From positions 1 through 44,493 of the forward strand of contig JAAYVF010000059.1 of assembly GCA_012517325.1 (NCBI GenBank): a DNA stretch of 44,493 bases. Reading direction: 5' to 3'. Positions within the stretch are counted from its first letter, which is position 1. Every line of letters starts with the position of its first letter. Shown here in pieces: positions 8,094-14,993 of the stretch. The translations under genes were made by a program, and so were the position numbers. The notes beneath the pieces are model-generated. The model saw only the letters and a list, made by a program, of their open reading frames with translations. It searched no databases and was not told the origin of the DNA. Source of the DNA: Myxococcales bacterium (lineage in GTDB: Bacteria > Lernaellota > Lernaellaia > Lernaellales > Lernaellaceae).

Positions 8094-8495
8094 CTAGTTG
8101 ACTCCCGTAATCAGACCGGCGTCGAACAACTTTTTAAGAACGTCATCGCGGCGCATCCGGCCTTGGATCTTGAGCAATTCAACCTTGTTCGCGCCAACGG
8201 CAAGAAAGGCCGGAAAGGTGAAGATTTGATATTGGCGGATGAGAGGATCGACGGTCTCCGGGCGAATGCCGTAATCTAGTTCCTGATATTCAACACCGGC
8301 GGCCAGGTGGTTCTGTACGAATCCCGCAATCGGCTTGGCGAAACTGCAGGCTTCTTGCTGGCACGGGCACGCGCCGGAATGAATCAGGAAATAGAGTGAC
8401 ACCTTCGGTTTCTCACCCGCATCGGAAAGAAGCGGCGACAAAAAGAAGGAGCACGACAGCAGTACTACCGCGATGACCAATGCTTGCTTCTTCAT
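8094..8495 (-). CDS. Exported thioredoxin-like protein with a CPC motif
   Basis: A 133-residue protein with a signal peptide (about 1-26). The mature domain begins with a strand followed by C43-P-C45 and C50, and ends with a TFPAFLAVG stretch like the cis-Pro loop of thioredoxins. A CxC pair in place of CxxC is unusual and recurs in the lipoprotein at 6503-6916. The start overlaps the stop of the upstream mini-thioredoxin as ATGA. It abuts the CcdA-like gene, so it is a likely periplasmic client. Confidence 0.65.
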   Translation of the reverse strand: MKKQALVIAVVLLSCSFFLSPLLSDAGEKPKVSLYFLIHSGACPCQQEACSFAKPIAGFVQNHLAAGVEYQELDYGIRPETVDPLIRQYQIFTFPAFLAVGANKVELLKIQGRMRRDDVLKKLFDAGLITGVN

Positions 8496-8731
8496 TTCGC
8501 ACCCTGGATGAGTTGTTCGATCTTTTCAACCGACGGCAGCGGCTTGCCTTGATGGACGACTTTTTCATCCACGACGAGCCCCGGCGTCAGCGCCACATAT
8601 TTGTGGATGCTGTCCATGTCGGTGAGATATTCGATTTCCGCCTGCAAACCCAGCTTTTGCAGGGCTTCCTTCGTGCGTTCAAGCATGGTCTTGCAGTTGA
8701 CGCAGCCCGGACCCAACACCTTGATGTTCAT
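8492..8731 (-). CDS. Small thioredoxin-like protein (redox-active disulfide protein 2 type)
   Basis: A 79-residue cytoplasmic mini-thioredoxin with the motif GPGC10-VNC13 and a LTPGLVVDEKV stretch. Proteins of this family (TM0996-like) often sit beside ArsP-like permeases and arsR genes. It is a possible reductant for ArsC or donor to CcdA. The start follows AAGGGGAACGCC. It is paralogous to the next gene upstream. Confidence 0.85.
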   Translation of the reverse strand: MNIKVLGPGCVNCKTMLERTKEALQKLGLQAEIEYLTDMDSIHKYVALTPGLVVDEKVVHQGKPLPSVEKIEQLIQGAK

Positions 8732-8746
8732 GGCGTTCCCCTTTCG

Positions 8747-8977
8747 TTACTTGATGATCTTCTCCAGATCCTTGTCGCTAGGCACGCGACCTTTAATCTC
8801 AACCTTGCCGTCGATGACGACAGCGGGCGAAGTCATTAGCCCGTATGCCATCATCGCGTCGATGGATTCCACCTTGACGACTTCGTGCGGCAGACCGCGC
8901 GACTGGACAAACTTGCTGACGACTTCGAATGTCCGTTTGCATTTCGCACATCCGGGACCAAGAACCTCGATTTTCAT
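8747..8977 (-). CDS. Small thioredoxin-like protein, second copy
   Basis: A 76-residue mini-thioredoxin with GPGC10-AKC13 and the cis-Pro region TSPAVVIDGKV. It begins 12 bp after the permease gene with a strong GGAGG site and ends 15 bp before its paralogue. The tandem pair differs mainly in charge, which suggests different partners. Function is inferred from family and context. Confidence 0.87.
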   Translation of the reverse strand: MKIEVLGPGCAKCKRTFEVVSKFVQSRGLPHEVVKVESIDAMMAYGLMTSPAVVIDGKVEIKGRVPSDKDLEKIIK

Positions 8978-8989
8978 GTTTTAGCCTCC

Positions 8990-10159
8990 TTAACCGACCA
9001 GTGCGCCGTACCCCATGCCCGCCACCGTGGACATGACGACGACCAGCGCGAAATAGACAATGGACTTTTTCGGACCGAGAACGCCGTAGATCACGATCAT
9101 GCTCGGCAACGACAACGCCGGACCCGCCAGAAGCAGCGACAGCGCCGGTCCTTGCCCCATGCCTGATCCGATCAATCCCTGAAGGATCGGCACCTCCGTC
9201 AGCGTGGCGAAGTACATGAGCGCCCCGGCCATCGACGCGAACAGGTTTGCCCAGAGGGAATTGCCGCCGACAAGCGTTTCGATATAGCGGTTCGGGATGA
9301 CACCCGTGTCCGTGCCCGCGCGCCCCAGCAAGAAACCCGCGACAAGGACGCCGCCCAGCAGAAGCGGCATTATCTGCTTCGTGAAATCCCAGGTTGAGTT
9401 GACCCACTCGCCCAACTCATCTTTCTGGAACCATTTCCACAGCATGACACCAAGGACTACCAAAAGGACAATGGTGATCGGCCAATGGACTCGGTAAACC
9501 GCATCCCAGAAACCGACCGGCTGCGACGATTTCCCCCACGCCGCGAAGATCAGGATGAAGACCATGACGGCCATGTAGGAAACAGTTTTCCAAAGCGGAC
9601 GCGCTTCGTCGGGCACGGCGGCGAACATGTTGTTGGCTGCCTTCTCTTGCTCTTCTTTCCGAAAGATCGCCGCCATGATCAGACCGATCACCACCGAGAA
9701 AATCACCGCGCCGACGGCCCGCGCCAATCCGAGTTTCCAACCCAAAATGCGGGCCGTAAGGATGATCGCCAGCACGTTGATCGCCGGGCCGGAATAAAGG
9801 AAGGCGATGGCCGGACCCAGTCCCGCGCCGCGCTTGTGAATGCCCGTGAAAAGCGGCAGCACTGTGCATGAGCAGACCGCGAGGATCGCCCCGGAAACCG
9901 AGGCGACCGAATAGGCCAGCACTTTCTTCGCGTTCGCTCCGAAGTACTTCATCACCGATGCCTGGGAAACGAAAACGCTGATCGCGCCCGCGATGAAGAA
10001 CGCGGGGACCAGGCAGAACAGCACGTGCTTCTGCGCGTAGTCCTGCAGCATCCAGAAGGCTTCCAGAATCGCGCCGCGCACGCGATCATTGGACAGCGGG
10101 ATGAGGTACGCGCCGAGAAACGCCCCGATAAGGACGGCGAGCTTGGTTCTTTCTTTCAT
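8990..10159 (-). CDS. ArsP-like permease (DUF318/UPF0718 family)
   Basis: A 389-residue polytopic membrane protein with two related halves separated by a charged loop near 170-190. The conserved helix AVCSCTVLPLF carries C96 and C98, and the companion block LYSGPAINVL follows. The second half repeats the pattern with TLTEVPILQGL and GPALSLPS. Some members (ArsP) export trivalent organoarsenicals, which would complement ArsM; others have no known substrate. It is the first structural gene after arsR, 67 bp downstream, with an AAGGAT site. Confidence 0.85.
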   Translation of the reverse strand: MKERTKLAVLIGAFLGAYLIPLSNDRVRGAILEAFWMLQDYAQKHVLFCLVPAFFIAGAISVFVSQASVMKYFGANAKKVLAYSVASVSGAILAVCSCTVLPLFTGIHKRGAGLGPAIAFLYSGPAINVLAIILTARILGWKLGLARAVGAVIFSVVIGLIMAAIFRKEEQEKAANNMFAAVPDEARPLWKTVSYMAVMVFILIFAAWGKSSQPVGFWDAVYRVHWPITIVLLVVLGVMLWKWFQKDELGEWVNSTWDFTKQIMPLLLGGVLVAGFLLGRAGTDTGVIPNRYIETLVGGNSLWANLFASMAGALMYFATLTEVPILQGLIGSGMGQGPALSLLLAGPALSLPSMIVIYGVLGPKKSIVYFALVVVMSTVAGMGYGALVG

Positions 10160-10226
10160 GAGTTTATCCTTAGCTTTTTGCCCAAATGGCTAAGACGATG
10201 GCGAAGAAAAAAGGCAGGTTTCCGGA

Positions 10227-10538
10227 TCATGAGAGCCTCAATGCCTCGCGCCGCTGCTCGACAACCTGAGTGACGCAGCTGAAAAACCCGGCGATGCAGG
10301 TCACTTCCAGCCGGTAGAACACCATGCTGCCCTCCTTGCGGTCCTCCGAAACGATCCCGGCTTCTTTGAGTTGGCTGATGTGGCGGCTGACCGTGGCGTA
10401 CTCGTGGCCGACCAGCGCCACCAACTCGGCGACGTTCTTCGGCCCCGCCTGGAGTGCGTCCACGATTTTCAGGCGGCTCGGATGACCGAGCGCCTTGAAG
10501 ACCCGCGCCCGCGTCTCGTAGGTTCTGTCCTTGTCCAT
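10227..10538 (-). CDS. arsR: ArsR/SmtB-family metalloregulator
   Basis: A 103-residue winged-helix repressor. The family core FKALGHPSRLKIVDAL is near residues 14-29, and the recognition helix region is YATVSRHISQLKEAGIV. A cysteine pair near the C-terminus (TCIAGFFSC) could bind arsenite. The usual ArsR CVC motif in helix 3 is missing, so the metal site must be atypical. The start at 10538 is chosen because AGGAGG lies 9 bases upstream; the 8-codon upstream extension has no such site. It heads the long minus-strand operon and probably represses its promoter. Confidence 0.9.
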   Translation of the reverse strand: MDKDRTYETRARVFKALGHPSRLKIVDALQAGPKNVAELVALVGHEYATVSRHISQLKEAGIVSEDRKEGSMVFYRLEVTCIAGFFSCVTQVVEQRREALRLS

Positions 10539-10605
10539 TCGATCGGACCTCCTCGGCGACATTTGCCGTTCCGAGCCGAAGCCGGAACGACTGCGATCAT
10601 CACCG

Positions 10606-10634
10606 TCATTATGCTAAATGACTAAATATGTCAA
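10606..10634 (-). promoter_or_regulatory. Sigma-70-type promoter of the ars operon with a candidate ArsR operator
   Basis: On the minus strand a perfect TTGACA (-35, 10629-10634) is followed after 17 bp by TAATGA (-10, 10606-10611). The spacer contains ATTTAG twice in direct repeat, an AT-rich arrangement suited to ArsR binding between the promoter boxes. Transcription would start about 60 bp upstream of arsR. Operator assignment is inference from position. Confidence 0.7.
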
Positions 10635-10720
10635 GGAGGACCGACCGCGCCTCTTCGTTGCTTTCCGGAGTGATCTGGACGTCAGTTTTCGATTGATTCG
10701 CGCTCTCCCGGCCGGCTTTT

Positions 10721-10911
10721 TTATTTATTTAAGGATAATCCCTGGCGAATGAGCGCCGATCCGATGCCTCGGTTCTGCAACTCCGGCAACACGGAAACCG
10801 GGCCGAGCGCATACCAACTTTCGCTGCCGTCGGCGATGGTCACGGGCGAAAAGGCCACGTGGCCGACCACCTTTCCTTCTTCTTCGGCGACCAGCGAAAT
10901 CGTCAGCGCCC
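10721..10911 (-). pseudogene. C-terminal fragment of a GNAT acetyltransferase
   Basis: Read on the minus strand to a stop at 10721-10723, about 62 codons give a clear GNAT C-terminus: SLVAEEEGKVVGHVAFSPV, then LGPVSVLPELQNRGIGSALI, the acetyl-CoA pyrophosphate-binding motif. Nothing resembling the N-terminal half is found upstream, where similarity stops near 10911. It lies between the ars promoter and the sigma-54 activator gene. It is probably a remnant left when the two neighbouring clusters were joined. Confidence 0.75.
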
Positions 10912-10970
10912 CGATTCATGGAAAGGATAGTCGACGCGACCGGACTTCGAGTCGGCAAACTTCCTCCTGG

Positions 10971-10985
10971 ATTGCATATTTGCAA
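10971..10985. promoter_or_regulatory. Activator binding dyad, site 1 (TTGCA-N4-TGCAA)
   Basis: TTGCA and TGCAA form a perfect dyad with a 4-bp spacer at 10972-10985. The flanking bases (TCCTGGATTGCATA) are identical to those of site 3 at 12391-12403. It overlaps the -35 box of the activator gene's own promoter, which suggests autoregulation. Confidence 0.6.
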
Positions 10986-11008
10986 CCATCCCCTGGTCGC
11001 GTTACAAT
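10980..11008 (+). promoter_or_regulatory. Promoter of the sigma-54 activator gene
   Basis: TTGCAA (-35, 10980-10985) and TACAAT (-10, 11003-11008) are separated by exactly 17 bp. The expected transcription start falls at or next to the ATG at 11015, so the mRNA may be leaderless or nearly so; no Shine-Dalgarno sequence is visible. Confidence 0.5.
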
Positions 11009-11014
11009 GTGGTC

Positions 11015-12364
11015 ATGAAAAAGGATTTCTGGGAGCTGATTCTCAATTCCGTCGCCGACGGAGTATTCACGGTTAACGATGAATGGCGAATCACATCCTG
11101 GAACCATGCCGCGGAGGGCATTACCGGATTTTCCCGGGAGGAGGCGATCGGAAAACGTTGCCATGACGTGTTTCGCGCCAATGTATGCCAGGAGGGTTGC
11201 GTCCTACGGCGCACCCTGAAAACCGGTGAAAACATGGTGAACCTGCCAATCAACATTTTAACGAAAGATGGTTTGGAGAAACCAATCAGCATATCCACGG
11301 CGGTTTTGCGCAACAAAGGAAACGACGTGGTGGGCGGCGTGGAGACCTTTCGAGATCTTAGTGAACTGGAGAATCTTCGGCGCAGATTGCGTCAGGAATA
11401 TTCCTTTCAGGACATCATCAGCAAAAACCACCGCATTCAGGAGTTTTTTCGGATCCTTCCCGATATCGCCGGGTCGGGTAGCACCGTTTTGATCCAGGGG
11501 CCGAGCGGCTCGGGTAAGGAACTGCTGGCTCGCGCCATCCACCACCTGAGCGGGCGAAAGGGCAAACCGTTCGTGGCGATCAATTGCGGCGCCCTCCCCG
11601 ACACGTTACTGGAGTCGGAGTTGTTCGGCTATAAAGCGGGCGCTTTCACCGACGCGAAACGGGACAAGCCGGGACGATTCGCTTTGGCGAAAGGCGGTTC
11701 ACTTTTTCTGGACGAGATCGGCGACATCTCGGCCGCCTTGCAAATCAAGCTACTCCGGGTGCTCCAGGAAAAAACATTTGAGCCGCTCGGGAGCGGTAAA
11801 TCCGAGCGCGCCGACGTTCGCATCATCGCCGCGACCAACCGGGACTTACGTGAGGAAATGGCGCGCGGTCGGTTCCGGGAAGACCTTTATTACCGGCTCA
11901 ACGTGTTGCGGATCGATTTACCCCCGTTAAAGGACAGAAAAGAGGACATCCCGTTGCTCGTCGATCATTTCATCGCTCGCTTCAACTCCGAAAAAGGCCG
12001 CGATATCGTCGGCATGACACAACGAGCGTTAGCAGCGCTCATGGCGTATGATTTCCCCGGCAACATCCGGGAACTGGGAAACGCCATCGAGCGAGCCTTC
12101 ATCCTGAGCAAGAAAAAGTTGATCGACGTGGATTGTTTGCCGCCTGAAATTACCGGCGGTTCCGTGTTGTCGACGGATGCGCTGCAGGAAAGCAACCCGC
12201 TTAAAGTGGCCGAAGCCGAAGTCATTCGCCAGGCTCTGCACCGTTTCGAAGGGCATCGAGGCAAGACGGCCAAGGCCCTCGGAATGCACAAGACCACCTT
12301 GTTCCGCAAGATGAAACAATTGGGAATCGTCTATCCCAATCCGGTGCCGCCACTCCAACGATAA
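11015..12364 (+). CDS. Sigma-54-dependent activator with PAS domain
   Basis: A 449-residue enhancer-binding protein: PAS domain (about 5-115), AAA+ domain (about 135-370) and Fis-type HTH (about 400-445). Walker A is GPSGSGKE at 162-169 and Walker B is LFLDEIGD. The sigma-54-contact loop is GAFTDA at about 209-214; the usual glycine before the last alanine is replaced by Asp. The PAS domain has C49, C58 and C62, a spacing that could bind a metal or cluster or act as a redox switch. The ATG at 11015 is preferred over an in-frame GTG at 11009. It is followed by its presumed binding sites and target promoter. Confidence 0.9.
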   Translation: MKKDFWELILNSVADGVFTVNDEWRITSWNHAAEGITGFSREEAIGKRCHDVFRANVCQEGCVLRRTLKTGENMVNLPINILTKDGLEKPISISTAVLRNKGNDVVGGVETFRDLSELENLRRRLRQEYSFQDIISKNHRIQEFFRILPDIAGSGSTVLIQGPSGSGKELLARAIHHLSGRKGKPFVAINCGALPDTLLESELFGYKAGAFTDAKRDKPGRFALAKGGSLFLDEIGDISAALQIKLLRVLQEKTFEPLGSGKSERADVRIIAATNRDLREEMARGRFREDLYYRLNVLRIDLPPLKDRKEDIPLLVDHFIARFNSEKGRDIVGMTQRALAALMAYDFPGNIRELGNAIERAFILSKKKLIDVDCLPPEITGGSVLSTDALQESNPLKVAEAEVIRQALHRFEGHRGKTAKALGMHKTTLFRKMKQLGIVYPNPVPPLQR

Positions 12365-12410
12365 TTGCATTTTCGCAATCGTTCGTGCGTCCTGGATTGC
12401 ATAAATGCAT
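12364..12410. promoter_or_regulatory. Two upstream activator sites (sites 2 and 3)
   Basis: Site 2 (12364-12379) is ATTGC-N6-GCAAT. Site 3 (12397-12410) is TTGCA-TAAA-TGCAT with the same flank as site 1. Their centres are 32 bp apart, about three helical turns, and lie roughly 85-120 bp upstream of the -24/-12 promoter. This is the standard enhancer layout for a sigma-54 activator. Confidence 0.65.
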
Positions 12411-12486
12411 CCTTCCAATCCGGATTGAAAAACCCCTCGCCATCCCAACCGCTTGATTAATCAGCTTTTCCTTGCGCCTCGGCCGG

Positions 12487-12503
12487 TTGGCATTGCTCGT
12501 GCT
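12487..12503 (+). promoter_or_regulatory. Sigma-54 (-24/-12) promoter of the cofactor-assembly cluster
   Basis: TTGGCA and GTGCT place the invariant GG (12489-12490) and GC (12501-12502) exactly 12 bp apart, as required for RpoN. Transcription is expected near 12514, just before the NifX-like gene, giving a short leader. It is the only such promoter I found in this cluster. Confidence 0.7.
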
Positions 12504-12526
12504 TTACTTGGTTGCGGGTGAACACG

Positions 12527-12949
12527 ATGCGAATTGCGATTCCGACATACGGCGAATATATTTCGCCCCGTTTCGACTGCGCCGGAACCTTGATGCTGAT
12601 CGATTCCGACGAAGGAGAAACGGTTTCACCTATCGCGCACAATCTTTCCGAGATAGCCGACGGAGTTCGCCCCGCGTTGTTGGCTCAAATGAACGTCACG
12701 ATTTTGCTCTGTGGGGGGGTTCGACGTTGCGACTTGCTTGCCTTGGAAGGATTGGGAATCAAAGTCGTAGGCGGATTGATGGGCGCCTGGCGTTCGATTC
12801 TTGACGAATACCTCGACGGGCGACTCGACCCTCAAGCGATCGGCGGTCACGGCAAGACCTGTGGCCGGCCGGGCGGACCAGGCTGGCGCGGTTGTCGGAA
12901 TCGGCATCGTAGCGGTGAAAACAACCCAGGGCGGAAAAAGGAGAAATGA
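12527..12949 (+). CDS. NifX/NafY-like dinitrogenase iron-molybdenum cofactor family protein
   Basis: A 140-residue small protein of the DIM family. MRIAIPTYGEYISPRFD opens the ribonuclease-H-like fold, and ILLCGGVRRCDLLALEGLGI forms its core. Members bind or carry Fe-S or FeMo-type cofactors in nitrogen fixers, but most, including those in anaerobes without nitrogenase, have no known cargo. The C-terminal tail is Gly/Arg-rich and contains two cysteines. The start at 12527 lies just after the predicted transcription start and is preferred over an ATG at 12512, which would precede it. Confidence 0.8.
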   Translation: MRIAIPTYGEYISPRFDCAGTLMLIDSDEGETVSPIAHNLSEIADGVRPALLAQMNVTILLCGGVRRCDLLALEGLGIKVVGGLMGAWRSILDEYLDGRLDPQAIGGHGKTCGRPGGPGWRGCRNRHRSGENNPGRKKEK

Positions 12950-12950
12950 A

Positions 12951-13310
12951 ATGCCTCGTTTTGACGGAACAGGACCGATGGGCCGGGGCTCAAGAACCGG
13001 CGGCGGATTCGGCTTCTGTGGTTCGAGACCGGAAATGATCTACGACGGCGGCGACCCTATTTACCGTGGGGCCGGCCAAGGCTTGCCACCCCGGGGAGGC
13101 GGCAGAGGTCGTTGTTTTGGCGGTGGGCATGGCGGAAGATTTTCTGGGCATGGCGGTTTCGGACGTCAGGGTGCGTTGGCCCGGGGGTTCGCGCCGCTTG
13201 CCCCGGGACAAGAAGCAGCGCGGCTTCGAGACCAAGCCGCGCAACTCGAGCAGGAGATGGCGACCGTCAAGGAACGTCTCGAACGGATCGAAACCGAAGC
13301 CGACAAGTGA
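12951..13310 (+). CDS. DUF5320-like glycine-rich protein
   Basis: A 119-residue protein beginning MPRFDGTGPMGRGSRTGG, the hallmark start of DUF5320 proteins, with a Gly/Arg-rich middle and two cysteines (FGFCGS and GRCFGG). A C-terminal coiled coil (about 85-118) follows. Homologues accompany NifX-like and MinD-ferredoxin genes in anaerobes; their function is unknown. AAGGAG lies 7 bases before the ATG at 12951, and the gene begins one base after the preceding stop. Confidence 0.8.
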   Translation: MPRFDGTGPMGRGSRTGGGFGFCGSRPEMIYDGGDPIYRGAGQGLPPRGGGRGRCFGGGHGGRFSGHGGFGRQGALARGFAPLAPGQEAARLRDQAAQLEQEMATVKERLERIETEADK

Positions 13311-13363
13311 AATCGGGGGCTAGCGGGCAAAACCTGGAAAGCCCACGACCATGAGGTGAAATC

Positions 13364-13591
13364 ATGCCCAGAAAAGACGGTACGGGCCCCTGGAACAAGG
13401 GTTCCGGCCAAAGCGGCGGAGCGGGACGCGGACAAGGCGGCAACCAGGTCAAAGGGCGAGGCATGGGCGCCGGCACGGGCGGATCGTGCGTCTGTCCGAA
13501 CTGTGGTGCGACAGCTCCTCATCAAAGAGGAGTCCCCTGCTTCACGATCAAATGTCCGAACTGCGGATCGGCGATGACAAGGCAGCAATGA
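13364..13591 (+). CDS. Small zinc-ribbon protein related to DUF5320
   Basis: A 75-residue protein. The first 40 residues are Gly-rich and open with MPRKDGTGPWNKGSG, similar to the preceding gene. The C-terminal half has two CPNCG knuckles separated by about 20 residues, a rubredoxin-like or zinc-ribbon metal site. GAGGTG precedes the ATG by about 6 bases. Its stop overlaps the start of the next gene. Confidence 0.75.
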   Translation: MPRKDGTGPWNKGSGQSGGAGRGQGGNQVKGRGMGAGTGGSCVCPNCGATAPHQRGVPCFTIKCPNCGSAMTRQQ

Positions 13592-14142
13592 ACGTTAACC
13601 AGCAAGACAAATCCGTCCGGGAAGAAATCTCCTTTCGAGTGATCGGGATCATTCGAAGCGAACACACCGACGAAACCCATACGCCCATTCAACCCGTGTT
13701 CGCTAAGGGGGCGCCCGGGAAGGCAATCATTGATCCGCTTTTCGAAGACGGACTGCAAGACCTGGAAGGGTTTTCCCACATTTTTCTCTACTACTATTTT
13801 CACCAAGCGCCACCGCCGCAGTTACGGGTCAAACCCTACCTCGACAATGTTCGCCGGGGTGTTTTCGCGACGCGCTCTCCCCGGCGTCCCAATCCGCTCG
13901 GGATGAGCCTGGTTCGCCTCGTCAGACGCGAGCGTTCAGTGCTCTTTCTCGAGGACGTGGACATTCTAGACGGTACTCCGCTGCTCGACATCAAACCGTT
14001 TATACCGCGGTTCGACGCGCTGGCGAACGCCACGGGAGGATGGAGCACCGCGGTGGATGAGCGAACCGCGCAAATTGAAGGCCGCCGGGGATACGGCGAA
14101 AGCGACCCCGCCGACGGCAATCGCCACGGAGAACGCGGATGA
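13588..14142 (+). CDS. TrmO/TsaA-type S-adenosylmethionine-dependent methyltransferase
   Basis: A 184-residue protein of the TsaA (YaeB/VirR) family. Escherichia coli TrmO methylates the t6A base at position 37 of tRNA. Family blocks are present: IGIIRSEH, GLQDLEGFSHIFLYYYFH, GVFATRSPRRPNPLGMSLV and LDGTPLLDIKPFIPRFD. The start at 13588 overlaps the previous stop as ATGA; an upstream extension would overlap the zinc-ribbon gene out of frame. TsaA proteins recur in NifX/MinD-ferredoxin clusters, so a cofactor role in place of tRNA is possible. Confidence 0.85.
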   Translation: MNVNQQDKSVREEISFRVIGIIRSEHTDETHTPIQPVFAKGAPGKAIIDPLFEDGLQDLEGFSHIFLYYYFHQAPPPQLRVKPYLDNVRRGVFATRSPRRPNPLGMSLVRLVRRERSVLFLEDVDILDGTPLLDIKPFIPRFDALANATGGWSTAVDERTAQIEGRRGYGESDPADGNRHGERG

Positions 14143-14993
14143 TATTGGCCATTGCCAGCGGAAAAGGCGGCACGGGGAAAACGACCTTGGCGGTCAGTCT
14201 GGCCGCCATCGTGGATAAGCCGGTGACCTACGTGGACTGCGACGTGGAGGAACCGAACGGACATCTTTTTTTACTTCCCCATCTCGAGGACAAAGAGGAA
14301 ATTACCGTCCCGGTGCCCCGGGTGGATCACTCTCGTTGCACATTTTGCGGCAAATGTCGGGAAGTTTGTCGCTTCAATGCCATCGCGGTTCTGCCGCAAA
14401 GCGTCATGATCTTCGATGAACTTTGCCATGGGTGTGGCGGCTGCGCCTTGGTTTGTCCCGAAAAGGCCATCCGCGAGCAACCACGGCCGATCGGCACGAT
14501 CGAAAACGGGCGGGCCGGGAGAATCGCCTTTGTCGAGGGAACGTTGAAGGTCGGCGAGGCCATGAGTCCGCCGCTGATCCGCGCGGTGAAACAACGGCTG
14601 CCGAAGGGCGGCCGGTGCGTGATCGACGCGCCGCCGGGAACCTCGTGCCCGATGATCGCCGCGGTGCGAGACGCGGACGTTTGCCTGCTGGTGACCGAGC
14701 CGACGCCTTTCGGATTGAACGATTTAAAGTTGGCCGTGGAAACGTTACGCGCGCTCGGGCGGTGGTTCGCCGTGGTGATCAATCGGGACGGAATCGGCGA
14801 TCACCGCGTCGAGGATTATTGTCGCGCCGAAGGGATTTCCATTGCCGCCCGCATCCCGGAAAGCCGGGCCATTGCCGAGGCGTATTCCCGTGGTCGAATC
14901 GCGGTCGACGCGGTTCCCGAGATCGCACCGCAGTTGCGGGATATCTGGCGGCTCGTGGAACAAGTAGCCGCGCCGGAAAAGGTCGCCACCTAA
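14139..14993 (+). CDS. MinD-type P-loop ATPase with inserted ferredoxin domain (1)
   Basis: A 284-residue protein. The deviant Walker A ASGKGGTGKTT is at 6-16. A 2[4Fe-4S] ferredoxin is inserted between the P-loop and the rest of the ATPase (C67, C70, C73, C77 and C96, C99, C102, C106), and DAPPGTSCP follows as the switch region. The cysteine in DAPPGTSCP may also bind a cluster. Homologues pair as two adjacent genes in many anaerobes, with a suspected role in Fe-S or metal cofactor assembly. Start and stop overlap both neighbours, so translation is coupled. Confidence 0.88.
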   Translation: MILAIASGKGGTGKTTLAVSLAAIVDKPVTYVDCDVEEPNGHLFLLPHLEDKEEITVPVPRVDHSRCTFCGKCREVCRFNAIAVLPQSVMIFDELCHGCGGCALVCPEKAIREQPRPIGTIENGRAGRIAFVEGTLKVGEAMSPPLIRAVKQRLPKGGRCVIDAPPGTSCPMIAAVRDADVCLLVTEPTPFGLNDLKLAVETLRALGRWFAVVINRDGIGDHRVEDYCRAEGISIAARIPESRAIAEAYSRGRIAVDAVPEIAPQLRDIWRLVEQVAAPEKVAT

